The notes under the pieces were generated by a model. It saw nothing but the letters and a program-made list of their open reading frames with translations. It ran no database searches and had not been told where the DNA came from. A stretch of 64,000 nucleotides of DNA from Syntrophaceae bacterium UBA6112 (GTDB lineage: Bacteria > Desulfobacterota > Syntrophia > Syntrophales > UBA5619). How positions within the stretch are numbered: the first letter of the stretch is position 1; each line of letters starts with the position of its first letter. A program made the position numbers and the translations under genes. The stretch spans positions 48,459 to 112,458 of the forward strand of contig DIWG01000083.1 of the NCBI GenBank assembly GCA_002423465.1, written 5' to 3'. This document shows, piece by piece, positions 19,251-27,963 of this stretch.

Positions 19251-21367
19251 GCAAGCCACCTCCCTTTCCTCCCCTCTCCTTCATAAACCTGAAATCGCCG
19301 CCGCAGAAATTGAACATCGAGGGCGATCACCGGGATCAGAAAATAGAGGGAAAACAGGAGAAAATAGTAGTATCGCCAGTTATAGTTGTAGTGTCCCAGC
19401 ACCCAAAGAAGAATAAGGACCTGCGACAGGACGACATAGCCGTAGGCCGCTGTCAAGGGAAATTGTCGGTAAAGGAAGCAGATGGGGAAAATGAAGAGCA
19501 GATAAAAAGGATTCCAGGTGAAATAGACCCAGGGTTCCGCTGTCGATTTGAGATTCAAAGGATGGAGGAATCCGTAGAGTCGATCCGATTTCGGCCCGCA
19601 GGGGATATAGCGAATCCACTCCTGGTATCCCTTCTTTCTGGCAAAATCATAATGCCATTGCGTGACGCCGCTGTCCCGGTACCAGGTGTCGTACCAGATC
19701 GCCCTTTTCTTGATGATGTTGACATCCAGCAGGGTCGGATACTGCCGGACGATGCGCAGCGCCGTTTCACCGGGGCCGGAACCCAGCATGCGTTCGACGA
19801 AAAAGCGGCTCTGCCCTGCGACAAATTGGGTCTTGTCCAGGATCACCATCACTGAAACGAGAAGCGCCGCCACGATCAGCGTACAGACGGAACCGATCAG
19901 AATCTTTCGGGGAGGGATCACTCCCAGAAAGGCAAGACCGACCGGAATGATCGCGAAATAGACGACGCCGTTGTAACGAAAGAGTCCCAGGGCGATCAGC
20001 AGCAGAGAAAGAACGATCACCTCGCCTCGGGAATGACGCACCCTGCCCTCTTGTTTCTCGAAGACAAGTTTCACAAACCAGAAGGCCCAGAAGACGACGA
20101 GAAGGGCAAAGGGAATGTCCTTCCAGAGACTGATCGTATAGAGGCCGATGGGGATCGAGGCGGCAAACAGGAAATAAAAGGGCAGAATGATGAACAGCGA
20201 AACCCCTTTTTTATGGAGCCAGTAAAAGATATAGGCGCCAAGAAGGGACGTCCAGAAGATCTGTGCGATCCCGACAACGGCAAAGTGATCCCAGAACTGC
20301 TGGAGGAACCGGTAGTAGATGACGTTCATCACCGGATGCTCATGGAGAAAATAGCCGGGCTGTTTGGCCGCCCACCAGATATGGACGGAATCGGTCGTGA
20401 AATGTCCGGGCCAGTAGATCAGAAGCCAGGCGCTGAAAGATAGGATGCCGCCCAGGAGCATCAGCCAGAAGACGGGGCGCTTCCCCTCAACGAGCGCTTT
20501 CTTCATCCCACCCCTTATTCGCACGAATCTGAAGAGAAAAAGGGTGATCAAGGCGCTGAGAACGGCAAAGATGACCTGCTGAAGGAAATGAATCGGCTGG
20601 AAATATTGCTTCGTATTTCGTGAAATCTCGTGGAAAGTTACGGTGGAAAACAACCCCTCCCCCCGCACCGGCAGGACCGCTTCGCCTTTTTCAGACGCAA
20701 TCGAAACTTTATGGAGGCGAAACGGCTGTACGCCTTCCGGCGCCTCGATCCGGATACGGCGGATGTCATATCGAGGCAAGCTCACTTTCGCGGTAAAATC
20801 TCCCGGTGCGAAAATTTCCCGATTGCGCTCCACCCATCGATCCTGAGTCTGCTCCGAATAAAGGTCATAGAGACGCTTGTCTCCATCCACGTCCACCTCT
20901 ACAAAACCGGAATGCGCATTCATGACGAAGGCAATCGCCGTTTGATCCCTGCCGGCGGGAACGGTCAGCACGGCACCGTCCTTCCTGAGATGAAGATGAC
21001 CGTCGGCGGTGAACTCCAGACCTTCCTGAGATGCGAAAGGCTCCATGCGCATCGGACGATCGTCCTCGGATCGTTTCACGGCCTTGATCCAGACATCAGC
21101 CGATTTTGCGGCGGGATGGCTTGCTCCGATTCTCCGGATTCGGACGACTCCGCTTCGGACCTTCGCCTCCACGGGCTTGCCGAAAACGAGATTCGCCGCT
21201 TCCATGGGGTTGAAACCCGAGCCGGAATCCCAACTCACCCGAACATCCACAGGAGACTCTGCCCGGCCCCTGATGACCAACTGCGACGGCAGATGCCAGG
21301 ATGAATTCCAAACAAAATAGAGGAGGAAAACAAAAAAAATGGCAAGAAAGGCAAGGTATTTCTTCAT
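19232..21367 (-). CDS. Polytopic membrane protein (GT-C/DUF6020-like) with N-terminal beta module
   Basis: A 711-residue protein. A signal anchor (residues 3-20 after the ATG at 21367) precedes an extracytoplasmic region that begins with a diverged copy of the recurring module (VRVSWDSGSGFNPMEAAN) and a second beta-rich part (IAFVMNAHSGFVEVDVDGD ... IRRIRIEAPEGV). About ten membrane spans follow. The loop YWPGHFTTDSVHIWW, then LHEHPVMNVIYY and SLWKDIPFALLV resemble GT-C proteins annotated as DUF6020. A glycosyl or lipid-linked transfer role in the periplasm is inferred. No strong ribosome site was seen; an ATG seven codons upstream exists. Confidence 0.78.
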   Translation of the reverse strand: MKKYLAFLAIFFVFLLYFVWNSSWHLPSQLVIRGRAESPVDVRVSWDSGSGFNPMEAANLVFGKPVEAKVRSGVVRIRRIGASHPAAKSADVWIKAVKRSEDDRPMRMEPFASQEGLEFTADGHLHLRKDGAVLTVPAGRDQTAIAFVMNAHSGFVEVDVDGDKRLYDLYSEQTQDRWVERNREIFAPGDFTAKVSLPRYDIRRIRIEAPEGVQPFRLHKVSIASEKGEAVLPVRGEGLFSTVTFHEISRNTKQYFQPIHFLQQVIFAVLSALITLFLFRFVRIRGGMKKALVEGKRPVFWLMLLGGILSFSAWLLIYWPGHFTTDSVHIWWAAKQPGYFLHEHPVMNVIYYRFLQQFWDHFAVVGIAQIFWTSLLGAYIFYWLHKKGVSLFIILPFYFLFAASIPIGLYTISLWKDIPFALLVVFWAFWFVKLVFEKQEGRVRHSRGEVIVLSLLLIALGLFRYNGVVYFAIIPVGLAFLGVIPPRKILIGSVCTLIVAALLVSVMVILDKTQFVAGQSRFFVERMLGSGPGETALRIVRQYPTLLDVNIIKKRAIWYDTWYRDSGVTQWHYDFARKKGYQEWIRYIPCGPKSDRLYGFLHPLNLKSTAEPWVYFTWNPFYLLFIFPICFLYRQFPLTAAYGYVVLSQVLILLWVLGHYNYNWRYYYFLLFSLYFLIPVIALDVQFLRRRFQVYEGEGRKGRWLACLRSA

Positions 21368-21409
21368 TCGACAAGCTCTGGACGACATCTTCGACTTATG
21401 ACAAAACCG

Positions 21410-23227
21410 TCAGGCATCACCGGTGTAAAGGGTGACGCTCAGCTCCGCAGGCCGGTCCGTCGCCGGGCAATCCAGGAGCATCTGCGGATCATCGTTCTCG
21501 GCTTCTATAAAGAGACAGCCATTTCTGAAAGACCAGGCATCGTTCCCGCCGGCGCTGCACCCTTGGAAACCATTGGCGCCGTCGGCCCGCCAGATTTCGT
21601 CTCCGGCTTCATCGAGAAGGACAATCTCCCTGATCCGGATGGAACCCCGGTCATCGGCTGGGTCGAGACGGAGGGGATGTTCCCCGGTACCGGCGGGCAA
21701 CGGAATCTTCAGGGTTTTCCAGCGCATCCTGGGATAGGCGACCCTCACGGAGTCGGATTCTCGATAGCCACCCCGGAGGCGGCAATAGATCTGAAGGTGT
21801 GCGACGCCCCTCCACGAATCCTCAAGGGAAGCGAGCAATTGATGCAAGGGATCGCAGAGCAGCCGCTCAGCAGGTGACTCCGTCTTCTCTTTCCGATCCA
21901 TATCCCGGAGAAAATCAAGCCAGCCTTCTTCCGCCTGACGGACCACTTCCAGTGCACGCTTACGTAATTGTTCCGACAGACCGGACTTGTCGGGATTGAA
22001 CTCAGCATCGGGATAACGGCGATTTTCTAAATGTAAAATGTGCAGGACCTTCTTGACCAGAGGCCGGACATCTTCCGTCACGATCACGGCGAATTCCGCG
22101 AGCTCGGGCCCCAGAACCTCTACAAGACCTGTCTCCTGAGACACGACCACCGGGCAGCCCATCGCCATGGCCTCCAGGCAGACGATGCCGAAGGGCTCCC
22201 AGCGGGAGGGGAAAACGGCGACGGTCGCCTTTTTTAAATAATCCCGGATTGCGTCATGACTGACTTGTCCGAGAAAGGTAATAGCGCCGGCAAGGCTGTC
22301 CGGAATGCGGCTCTTCCAGTATTCCAGAAAAGTCGAACCGTATTCGTTCCAGAAACAGTCCCGGCCGATGAAAACGATCCGGGGAACCGCGGGAGCCGTC
22401 CGCTGGGCGATCTCAAAATAGGCCTTTAGCAGCAGATCGGCGCCCTTCATCCGGTCCATCCTGCCGACAAACAGGATGAGCGGATCCTCGGACTCTCCCG
22501 GTCGAATCTGATCCCGCGCGGGCAATCCATCATGGGGAGAGGTCTCTTTGCGGATCGGTGTTTCTCCCGGCTCTTCCCCTATTCCTGTTTTGTCCAGATG
22601 GAACAGAGTGAGATCGACCAGATTGGGGATGATCCGGACGGTTTTGCGAATCTCCAGTCGCCGCCGGACTTCCTCCCAGGCGCAAACCGTGGGGGAAACA
22701 ATCTTCGGGGCCAGATGGACGCAGAGGTCCTCCATGGACAGAAGCGATTGGATATCGGGAAGATCGATGATGCCCGCAGATATTCCCGATCCGTCGCCCT
22801 CGCGGACCGAAATCACTTCGCGGTTCATGCCGTTGATCGTCAGGAGAAATTCCGTGTTGTCATAAGCTCCTGCCCCTGACCGCAGCAGAAGAAAGAGACC
22901 CTCGGCATTGAAATCTGCGCAGATCGCCAGATCCGGCCGCATCTCCGGATAGATCTCGTCAAACCGCCGGGCAACCTCCGCGGCATACGCAAAGCAAGGC
23001 GGCATTCTTAAGGGAATTGGCGGGGCATCGACAAAAAAGAGGGGCGTCTCACCGTAATGGGCCCTGTAAAGCGTCTCGTCATAATTGTCAGGCCTTTTGG
23101 CCAGAAGAGAGACGTGATGGCCCTGACGCTTCAAAAAAGCGGTAAGACTCTTGAACTGGGTGCCGATCCCCCCGTAGTGGAACGGCACCAGTTCTCCGGT
23201 TACAATGAGGATGCGTTTTGTGGTCAT
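21410..23227 (-). CDS. GT4 glycosyltransferase with C-terminal YDxGxGFN-type module
   Basis: A 605-residue protein. The N-terminus (ILIVTGELVPFHYGGIGTQF) and the donor half (LILFVGRMDRMKGADLL; SRWEPFGIVCLEAMAMGCPVV) are those of a GT4 glycogen-synthase-like transferase. The last 132 residues are a diverged copy of the recurring module (IYCRLRGGYRESDS, LRLDPADDRGSIRIREIVL, NDDPQMLL). The long in-frame upstream stretch overlaps the wzt gene and has no family similarity, so the ATG at 23227, 4 nt after the wzt stop, is chosen. The module may bind the growing glycan; this is inference. Confidence 0.88.
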   Translation of the reverse strand: MTTKRILIVTGELVPFHYGGIGTQFKSLTAFLKRQGHHVSLLAKRPDNYDETLYRAHYGETPLFFVDAPPIPLRMPPCFAYAAEVARRFDEIYPEMRPDLAICADFNAEGLFLLLRSGAGAYDNTEFLLTINGMNREVISVREGDGSGISAGIIDLPDIQSLLSMEDLCVHLAPKIVSPTVCAWEEVRRRLEIRKTVRIIPNLVDLTLFHLDKTGIGEEPGETPIRKETSPHDGLPARDQIRPGESEDPLILFVGRMDRMKGADLLLKAYFEIAQRTAPAVPRIVFIGRDCFWNEYGSTFLEYWKSRIPDSLAGAITFLGQVSHDAIRDYLKKATVAVFPSRWEPFGIVCLEAMAMGCPVVVSQETGLVEVLGPELAEFAVIVTEDVRPLVKKVLHILHLENRRYPDAEFNPDKSGLSEQLRKRALEVVRQAEEGWLDFLRDMDRKEKTESPAERLLCDPLHQLLASLEDSWRGVAHLQIYCRLRGGYRESDSVRVAYPRMRWKTLKIPLPAGTGEHPLRLDPADDRGSIRIREIVLLDEAGDEIWRADGANGFQGCSAGGNDAWSFRNGCLFIEAENDDPQMLLDCPATDRPAELSVTLYTGDA

Positions 23228-23231
23228 GCGG

Positions 23232-24764
23232 TCACGGCAACGCCCCACCCGACCGGTTCGACACATCGGCGGTAATTTTTCGGTATTGAAACTGGAAGGG
23301 GTAGTAGATGAGATACCAGATCGGATGCGTTTCATCCCGCAGCGACTCGAAGTGCATGGCCAGCTCAATCAAATCGAGAATTTCCTGGGTCTCGACCTGT
23401 CGGGTGTTGTTGACGGTATAATGAACCGTGTATCCTTCCCCACCCTTGAGAATGTTCCGGAAATGGATATCGACAACAATCCGGTCGCCGGTCTTCAGGA
23501 CGGGAAAGGCAAAGCGGGATTCGAAAGAGGTAGCGTGCATAATCTCGATGCCGTTTCGGTTTCGGATCAGGATACAGCAGTTGAGAAAATCGATCTCCTT
23601 GTAGCATTCGATATAGGCCCGAACCGTGATCCATTCATTGAAGCGGAAGGCAATCGCCGGATCCCCCTGCTGGTTGATCAACTCCATGGCCATGACACGT
23701 GCGCCACCCGTGCCATAGCGATAGGGCTGAACGCGCTCCGCAAAGGCTGGATCCACTTTGAATACCGTACCGGCACAGGTTCCAGCGGACAATCCCGAAC
23801 TCCCGCTCGTTGCCGTCCGGTTACCCTGCTTCTCAAAACCGACCTCAACGGCGTCTCCCGGATCGTCGCCCATGAGAACCAAGTCCGTATCGGGCAGGGA
23901 TATTCCCTGCCCGACATTCAGCAACTCCCGGGCCGGTGATTCACATTCCGGCGATGCCCGATAGATGAGCTGCCGCATGTCTTTCAGATACTGGTCTGTG
24001 ACGCTGAGGGCTTCGCCCATCGTCTTGACCGTACCGTTTTCGAGATAGATGGCCCTTCGGCAGAGGTTCGTCACGGATGATGTATCGTGGCTGACAAACA
24101 GAAGCGTCACCCCGCTGTCGATCATCTTCTTCATCAGCAGCGTGCACTTGGACTGGAAGAACATGTCGCCAACCGCCAGGGCCTCGTCGACGACGAGGAT
24201 CTCCGGATCCACTTTCGTCGCCACGGCAAACGCGAGCCGCACAAACATCCCGCTGGAGTAGGTCTTCATCGGCTGGTGGATGAAATTCCCGATATCGGCG
24301 AAGGCCAGGATGTCGTCCGCCTTCTCATCCATCTCTTCCCGGGTAAAACCCATGATGGTGCCGCTGAAATAGATGTTCTCCATCCCCGTCATGTCGGGAT
24401 TGAAACCAATCCCCAATTCCAGGAGCGCCGAAACCTTTCCCCGGACCTCCAGATTGCCGGCGGAGGGCGTCAGAACCCCCGCGATGATCTTGAGCAGGGT
24501 GGATTTCCCCGATCCGTTCCTGCCGATAATCCCGAACGTCTCCCCCTTCCTGATCTCGAAACTCACATCCCTCAAGGCATGGAAATCGTGATGGTAGTTC
24601 CTGCGGAAGGGATGGAGGGACTCCTTGAGACGGTCGACGGAGCGGTCGTAGAGTTTATAGATTTTGGTGAGATTTTGGGCGCGGATGGCAAGGCCGTCGC
24701 CGTCGGGAGATCCCTCGCGACCCAGTTCCGAATTCATGATGTCCGATTGCGCCTTCATGACCAT
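23232..24764 (-). CDS. wzt: Wzt-type ABC transporter ATP-binding subunit with long C-terminal carbohydrate-binding extension
   Basis: A 510-residue protein, about twice the size of the bare ATPase. Walker A GRNGSGKST (81-89), the ABC signature YSSGMFVRLAFA and Walker B ILVVDEALAVGD are intact. Residues from about 270 are a Wzt_C-like extension, which in O8/O9-type systems recognises the chain terminus before export (beta strands around ARVMAMELINQQGDPAI and DRIVVDIHFRN). A low-complexity, possibly linker region lies around 285-345. It pairs with the permease gene 15 nt upstream. ATG at 24764 or 24758 are both possible starts. Confidence 0.92.
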   Translation of the reverse strand: MVMKAQSDIMNSELGREGSPDGDGLAIRAQNLTKIYKLYDRSVDRLKESLHPFRRNYHHDFHALRDVSFEIRKGETFGIIGRNGSGKSTLLKIIAGVLTPSAGNLEVRGKVSALLELGIGFNPDMTGMENIYFSGTIMGFTREEMDEKADDILAFADIGNFIHQPMKTYSSGMFVRLAFAVATKVDPEILVVDEALAVGDMFFQSKCTLLMKKMIDSGVTLLFVSHDTSSVTNLCRRAIYLENGTVKTMGEALSVTDQYLKDMRQLIYRASPECESPARELLNVGQGISLPDTDLVLMGDDPGDAVEVGFEKQGNRTATSGSSGLSAGTCAGTVFKVDPAFAERVQPYRYGTGGARVMAMELINQQGDPAIAFRFNEWITVRAYIECYKEIDFLNCCILIRNRNGIEIMHATSFESRFAFPVLKTGDRIVVDIHFRNILKGGEGYTVHYTVNNTRQVETQEILDLIELAMHFESLRDETHPIWYLIYYPFQFQYRKITADVSNRSGGALP

Positions 24765-24779
24765 TCCAGAATCGTATTT

Positions 24780-25601
24780 CTACAGCACATCGGCAAAATG
24801 CGGCCTCAGTTTGAGAAAGAGGAACGCCCCCAAGACGAAGATCCCGCCGGTGAGGATCCAGAATTCGAGGGTCCAGCGGGGATATTCCCAGAACCAGATC
24901 CCGGAAATGAAGCTGTTGCGATAACCCTCGGTGATGTAATAGACGGGATTGAGCTTCATCAGGGTCTGATACTGTTGCGGCACCATTTTGATATTCCAGA
25001 GAATGGGGGTAAACCAGAAGCCGAACTGAAGAAACATAGCAACCAACTGTCCGACATCCTTCACGAAAATAACGAGAGCGGAGGTGATCCAGGAGAGACC
25101 CACCACCAGGACGATCATCGCAAAAAGATAATAGATGATCTGGAGGTTGCACAATTTGGGCTTGTAGCCGTACGCGAGGAAGGCGAGAAAGATGACGCCG
25201 ATGAAGAAAAGATGGATGAAGAGCGCCGAGAGGATCTTGATGACGGGAATCACGCTCACCTTGAAGACGACCTTCTTCACCAGGTAACTGTACTCCAGAA
25301 TGGAATTCGTGGCGTTTCCCAGGCTCTCGGAAAAGAAGAACCAGGGAATGATGCCGGCGATCAGCCAGAGGACGAAGGGATAATTTTCCACCGGGGGCGA
25401 TTTGAAGCCGACATCGAAGACGAACCAGAGCAGCAGGATCGTGACCGTCGGCTGCACGAAGGCCCAGAGGAAGTTCAGATAGGAGCCCAGGTATCGGGAT
25501 TGAATGTCGCGGCGCGCCAGACTGAAGACGAGGGCCCTGCTCTTGAACAGGGTGACGATAAAGCGCAGGAAAAGAAGGCTGACGGCTATGATTTGGTTCA
25601 T
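24780..25601 (-). CDS. wzm: Wzm-type ABC-2 polysaccharide export permease
   Basis: A 273-residue inner-membrane protein with six hydrophobic spans and the ABC-2 permease motifs RDIQSRYLGSYLNFLWAF near the N-terminus and NPVYYITEGYRN near the C-terminus. It forms the channel half of the polysaccharide ABC exporter together with the downstream Wzt. The start overlaps the rfbD stop by 4 nt, so it is in the same operon as the dTDP-sugar genes. A second, distinct permease is at 63.1 kb. Confidence 0.93.
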   Translation of the reverse strand: MNQIIAVSLLFLRFIVTLFKSRALVFSLARRDIQSRYLGSYLNFLWAFVQPTVTILLLWFVFDVGFKSPPVENYPFVLWLIAGIIPWFFFSESLGNATNSILEYSYLVKKVVFKVSVIPVIKILSALFIHLFFIGVIFLAFLAYGYKPKLCNLQIIYYLFAMIVLVVGLSWITSALVIFVKDVGQLVAMFLQFGFWFTPILWNIKMVPQQYQTLMKLNPVYYITEGYRNSFISGIWFWEYPRWTLEFWILTGGIFVLGAFLFLKLRPHFADVL

Positions 25602-26476
25602 GATTCCTTTTGATGGACGGCCAAGCTGTTCATGAACGACTCGAGAGCCTCCTGCCAGGGACGGACAGGAACACCCAATGCGGTTTTGATCTTCTCCTTG
25701 GACAGGTAAGAATTGGCAGGTCGCAAGGCCTTGGTGGGATACTGTTCGGTCTGGATGGGAAGGAGCCGGACCTCACGCTCGAGGAGATGATGCTTCCGGG
25801 CCAGTTCCAGGATCAGGGATGCAAATTCAAACCAGTTCGTCCGGCCTTCGTTTGTAAAATGATACGTCCCAAATTGAAGCGCGTCCCGGGTAATGATCCA
25901 CAGGATGGCATCGGCCAGGTCGCCGGCCAGGGTGGGACTTCCCCACTGATCGGCGACAACCTTCACCTCATCCCGCTCCTGAAAGAGCCGGAGCATGGTC
26001 CGGACAAAATTGTTGCCGGCAGGGCCGTAGAGCCAGGCCGTCCGCAGAATGACGTGGCTGTCGATACTTTCTCGGATATTAAGCTCTCCCTTCAGCTTGC
26101 TGCGGCCGTAGATGCCCGACGGATTCGGGGTATCCGTCTCCAGATAGGCCCCCTCCTTCCGTCCATCAAAGACATAGTCCGTGGAAATATGCAGGAAGCG
26201 GGCGCCTTGTTGACAAGCCGCCCCGGCGAGGTTCCGAACCCCTTCGGCATTGATCCGAAAGGCCTGTTCCGGCTCATCTTCCGCCCGGTCCACCGCCGTG
26301 TAGGCGGAACAGTTCACAATCCAAGAGAGATCCAACGGATCTGAAAACGCGCTCAATGCCTGCCGGTCCGTAATATCCACGTCCAGATCCGTGGCGACAT
26401 GTTCCAGCTTGGCCGCCTGCAGACGGCGGTAAACTTCCGTACCCAGCATTCCCCGGTTGCCGACCAGCCAGATCAT
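25598..26476 (-). CDS. rfbD: dTDP-4-dehydrorhamnose reductase
   Basis: A 292-residue SDR enzyme that reduces dTDP-4-keto-L-rhamnose to dTDP-L-rhamnose. The Rossmann motif is at the N-terminus ([15 protein letters not shown]). NCSAYTAVDRAEDEP, STDYVFDG and the catalytic YGRSKLKGE are canonical for RfbD. The length is normal. Its ATG overlaps the rfbA stop by one base (TGATG), implying coupling. The intervening pathway steps RfbB and RfbC are not encoded in this window. Confidence 0.95.
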   Translation of the reverse strand: MIWLVGNRGMLGTEVYRRLQAAKLEHVATDLDVDITDRQALSAFSDPLDLSWIVNCSAYTAVDRAEDEPEQAFRINAEGVRNLAGAACQQGARFLHISTDYVFDGRKEGAYLETDTPNPSGIYGRSKLKGELNIRESIDSHVILRTAWLYGPAGNNFVRTMLRLFQERDEVKVVADQWGSPTLAGDLADAILWIITRDALQFGTYHFTNEGRTNWFEFASLILELARKHHLLEREVRLLPIQTEQYPTKALRPANSYLSKEKIKTALGVPVRPWQEALESFMNSLAVHQKES

Positions 26477-27345
26477 CAGCGGCGCTCCAGGAGATTCATC
26501 AGGTACTCTCCGTACTGATTCTTCAGCAACGGCTTGGCCAGTTGAGCGAGCTGCTCCCCGTTGATATAGCCTTTCTTGTAGGCAATTTCCTCAAGGCAAG
26601 CCACTTTCAGCCCCTGGCGATGTTCGATCGTCGCAATGAAGTTGCCGGCCTCCAAGAGGCTTTCGTGGGTGCCCGTATCGAGCCAGGCCATCCCCCGGCC
26701 GAGGATTTCCACCTTGAGTCTGCCCTGCCTGAGGTACTCCCGGTTCACATCGGTAATCTCCAGCTCCCCCCGGGGCGAAGGCTTCAACTGCTTGGCAATG
26801 CCGACCACGTCGTTGTCGTAGAAATAGAGACCCGTCACGGCATAGTTCGATCTCGGTTTGGCCGGTTTCTCCTCAATGCTCACCGCCTCTCTCTTGCCGT
26901 TGAACTCAACAATACCGTATCTTTCCGGATCTTTCACATAATAACCGAAAACCAGCGCGCCCTCCGTCAACTGTCCGGCCTGAGCCAGGATGCCTGAAAG
27001 TCCGTAACCATAGAAGATATTGTCTCCGAGAATCAGACACGCATTATCCTGCCCGATGAAAGATTCCCCGATAATGAATGCCTGGGCCAGACCGTCCGGG
27101 CTGGGCTGCTCGGCATAGCGGATGGAGAGGCCGAGGTGCGAGCCGTCATTGAAAAGCTCCCGATAAAAGGGAAGATCCCTCGGGGTCGAAATGATGAGGA
27201 TCTCGCGAATGCCGGAAAGCATCAGGATCGACAGGGGATAATAGATCATCGGTTTATCGAAGATGGGTAGGATCTGCTTCGATATGGATGTCGTAATCGG
27301 ATAGAGCCGGGAACCGCTGCCCCCGGCGAGGATGATGCCTTTCAT
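26476..27345 (-). CDS. rfbA: Glucose-1-phosphate thymidylyltransferase
   Basis: A 289-residue enzyme producing dTDP-glucose. It shows [15 protein letters not shown], the family sequence [25 protein letters not shown] and the C-terminal [17 protein letters not shown]. The ATG at 27345 has GGAGG with 6 nt spacing; a start four codons upstream lacks this. It lies downstream of the small module protein gene and overlaps rfbD by one base. Confidence 0.97.
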   Translation of the reverse strand: MKGIILAGGSGSRLYPITTSISKQILPIFDKPMIYYPLSILMLSGIREILIISTPRDLPFYRELFNDGSHLGLSIRYAEQPSPDGLAQAFIIGESFIGQDNACLILGDNIFYGYGLSGILAQAGQLTEGALVFGYYVKDPERYGIVEFNGKREAVSIEEKPAKPRSNYAVTGLYFYDNDVVGIAKQLKPSPRGELEITDVNREYLRQGRLKVEILGRGMAWLDTGTHESLLEAGNFIATIEHRQGLKVACLEEIAYKKGYINGEQLAQLAKPLLKNQYGEYLMNLLERR

Positions 27346-27363
27346 GAAAACCTCCAAAATAAA

Positions 27364-27963
27364 TTACGCATTTAGTTCCGCCGAATTCAGGCAGTTTCGA
27401 TACACCCAAACGATCAATAAAGCCATTCCCAATGCCATGACGGCGCCGGTCAATACCCGGACGATGATTACAAATGGCTTCGATCGGGGCGCCGGACCAA
27501 GCTGAGTCAGATACAAAATGGGGTCTACCGCCTCCTCCGTCGTCTCTACGGTCAAAACTTTTCCATCATAATGAACCGATTTGATATTGTTGGCCGCCTT
27601 CAGAGAATCAAGGGGTACGGCAAAGGGCTTTTCGTCTTGATATTTGAGAATGATTTCATGGAACTTGATCGTTGCCGGAGACCGGCTGGGATCGAAGCGA
27701 AGGGCGGCAAGATTCGGCCCGGAAAGCTCGAAATCCAATACGACCGGCGTGTTCGGCTGATAAACCACTTTCTTGATCGAATCATTCTCATTAAATCCTC
27801 TGCCGTTATCATAGAAGAGTTGTGTTTCCACCGGCACCGATGATTCGAGCGTGATCACGGCCTCTTGATGATGGAAATCACCCGTTCCGCCCGGGATATA
27901 TCCCAGCACTCCTCCTGCCAGACAGCAGGCGACAAGAAGAATCCGTCGCCGGCTCGCCGTCAT
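27364..27963 (-). CDS. Small membrane-anchored protein consisting of one YDxGxGFN module
   Basis: A 199-residue protein of unknown family. A hydrophobic segment (about 6-24) is followed by a single copy of the recurring module (about residues 33-156; TQLFYDNGRGFNENDS, LAALRFDPSRSPATIKFHEI, AVDPILYL) and a C-terminal membrane span (about 165-188). It therefore looks like an extracytoplasmic module held between two membrane helices, with no catalytic domain. The ATG at 27963 overlaps the upstream stop (ATGA) and has GGGGAGA upstream; a long N-terminal extension in frame is rejected because it lies inside the neighbouring gene. Confidence 0.8.
   Translation of the reverse strand: MTASRRRILLVACCLAGGVLGYIPGGTGDFHHQEAVITLESSVPVETQLFYDNGRGFNENDSIKKVVYQPNTPVVLDFELSGPNLAALRFDPSRSPATIKFHEIILKYQDEKPFAVPLDSLKAANNIKSVHYDGKVLTVETTEEAVDPILYLTQLGPAPRSKPFVIIVRVLTGAVMALGMALLIVWVYRNCLNSAELNA

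Noticed and set aside
24087..25613. 508-codon plus-strand open frame
   Set aside because: Shadow of wzt and wzm; composition is biased to His/Asp/Glu/Arg as expected for an antisense frame and it has no domain.
27520..27540. GGCGGTAG (ops/JUMPstart-like) on the minus strand
   Set aside because: It lies inside the coding sequence of the small module protein (codons for EAVD) and not in a leader, so it is taken as chance.
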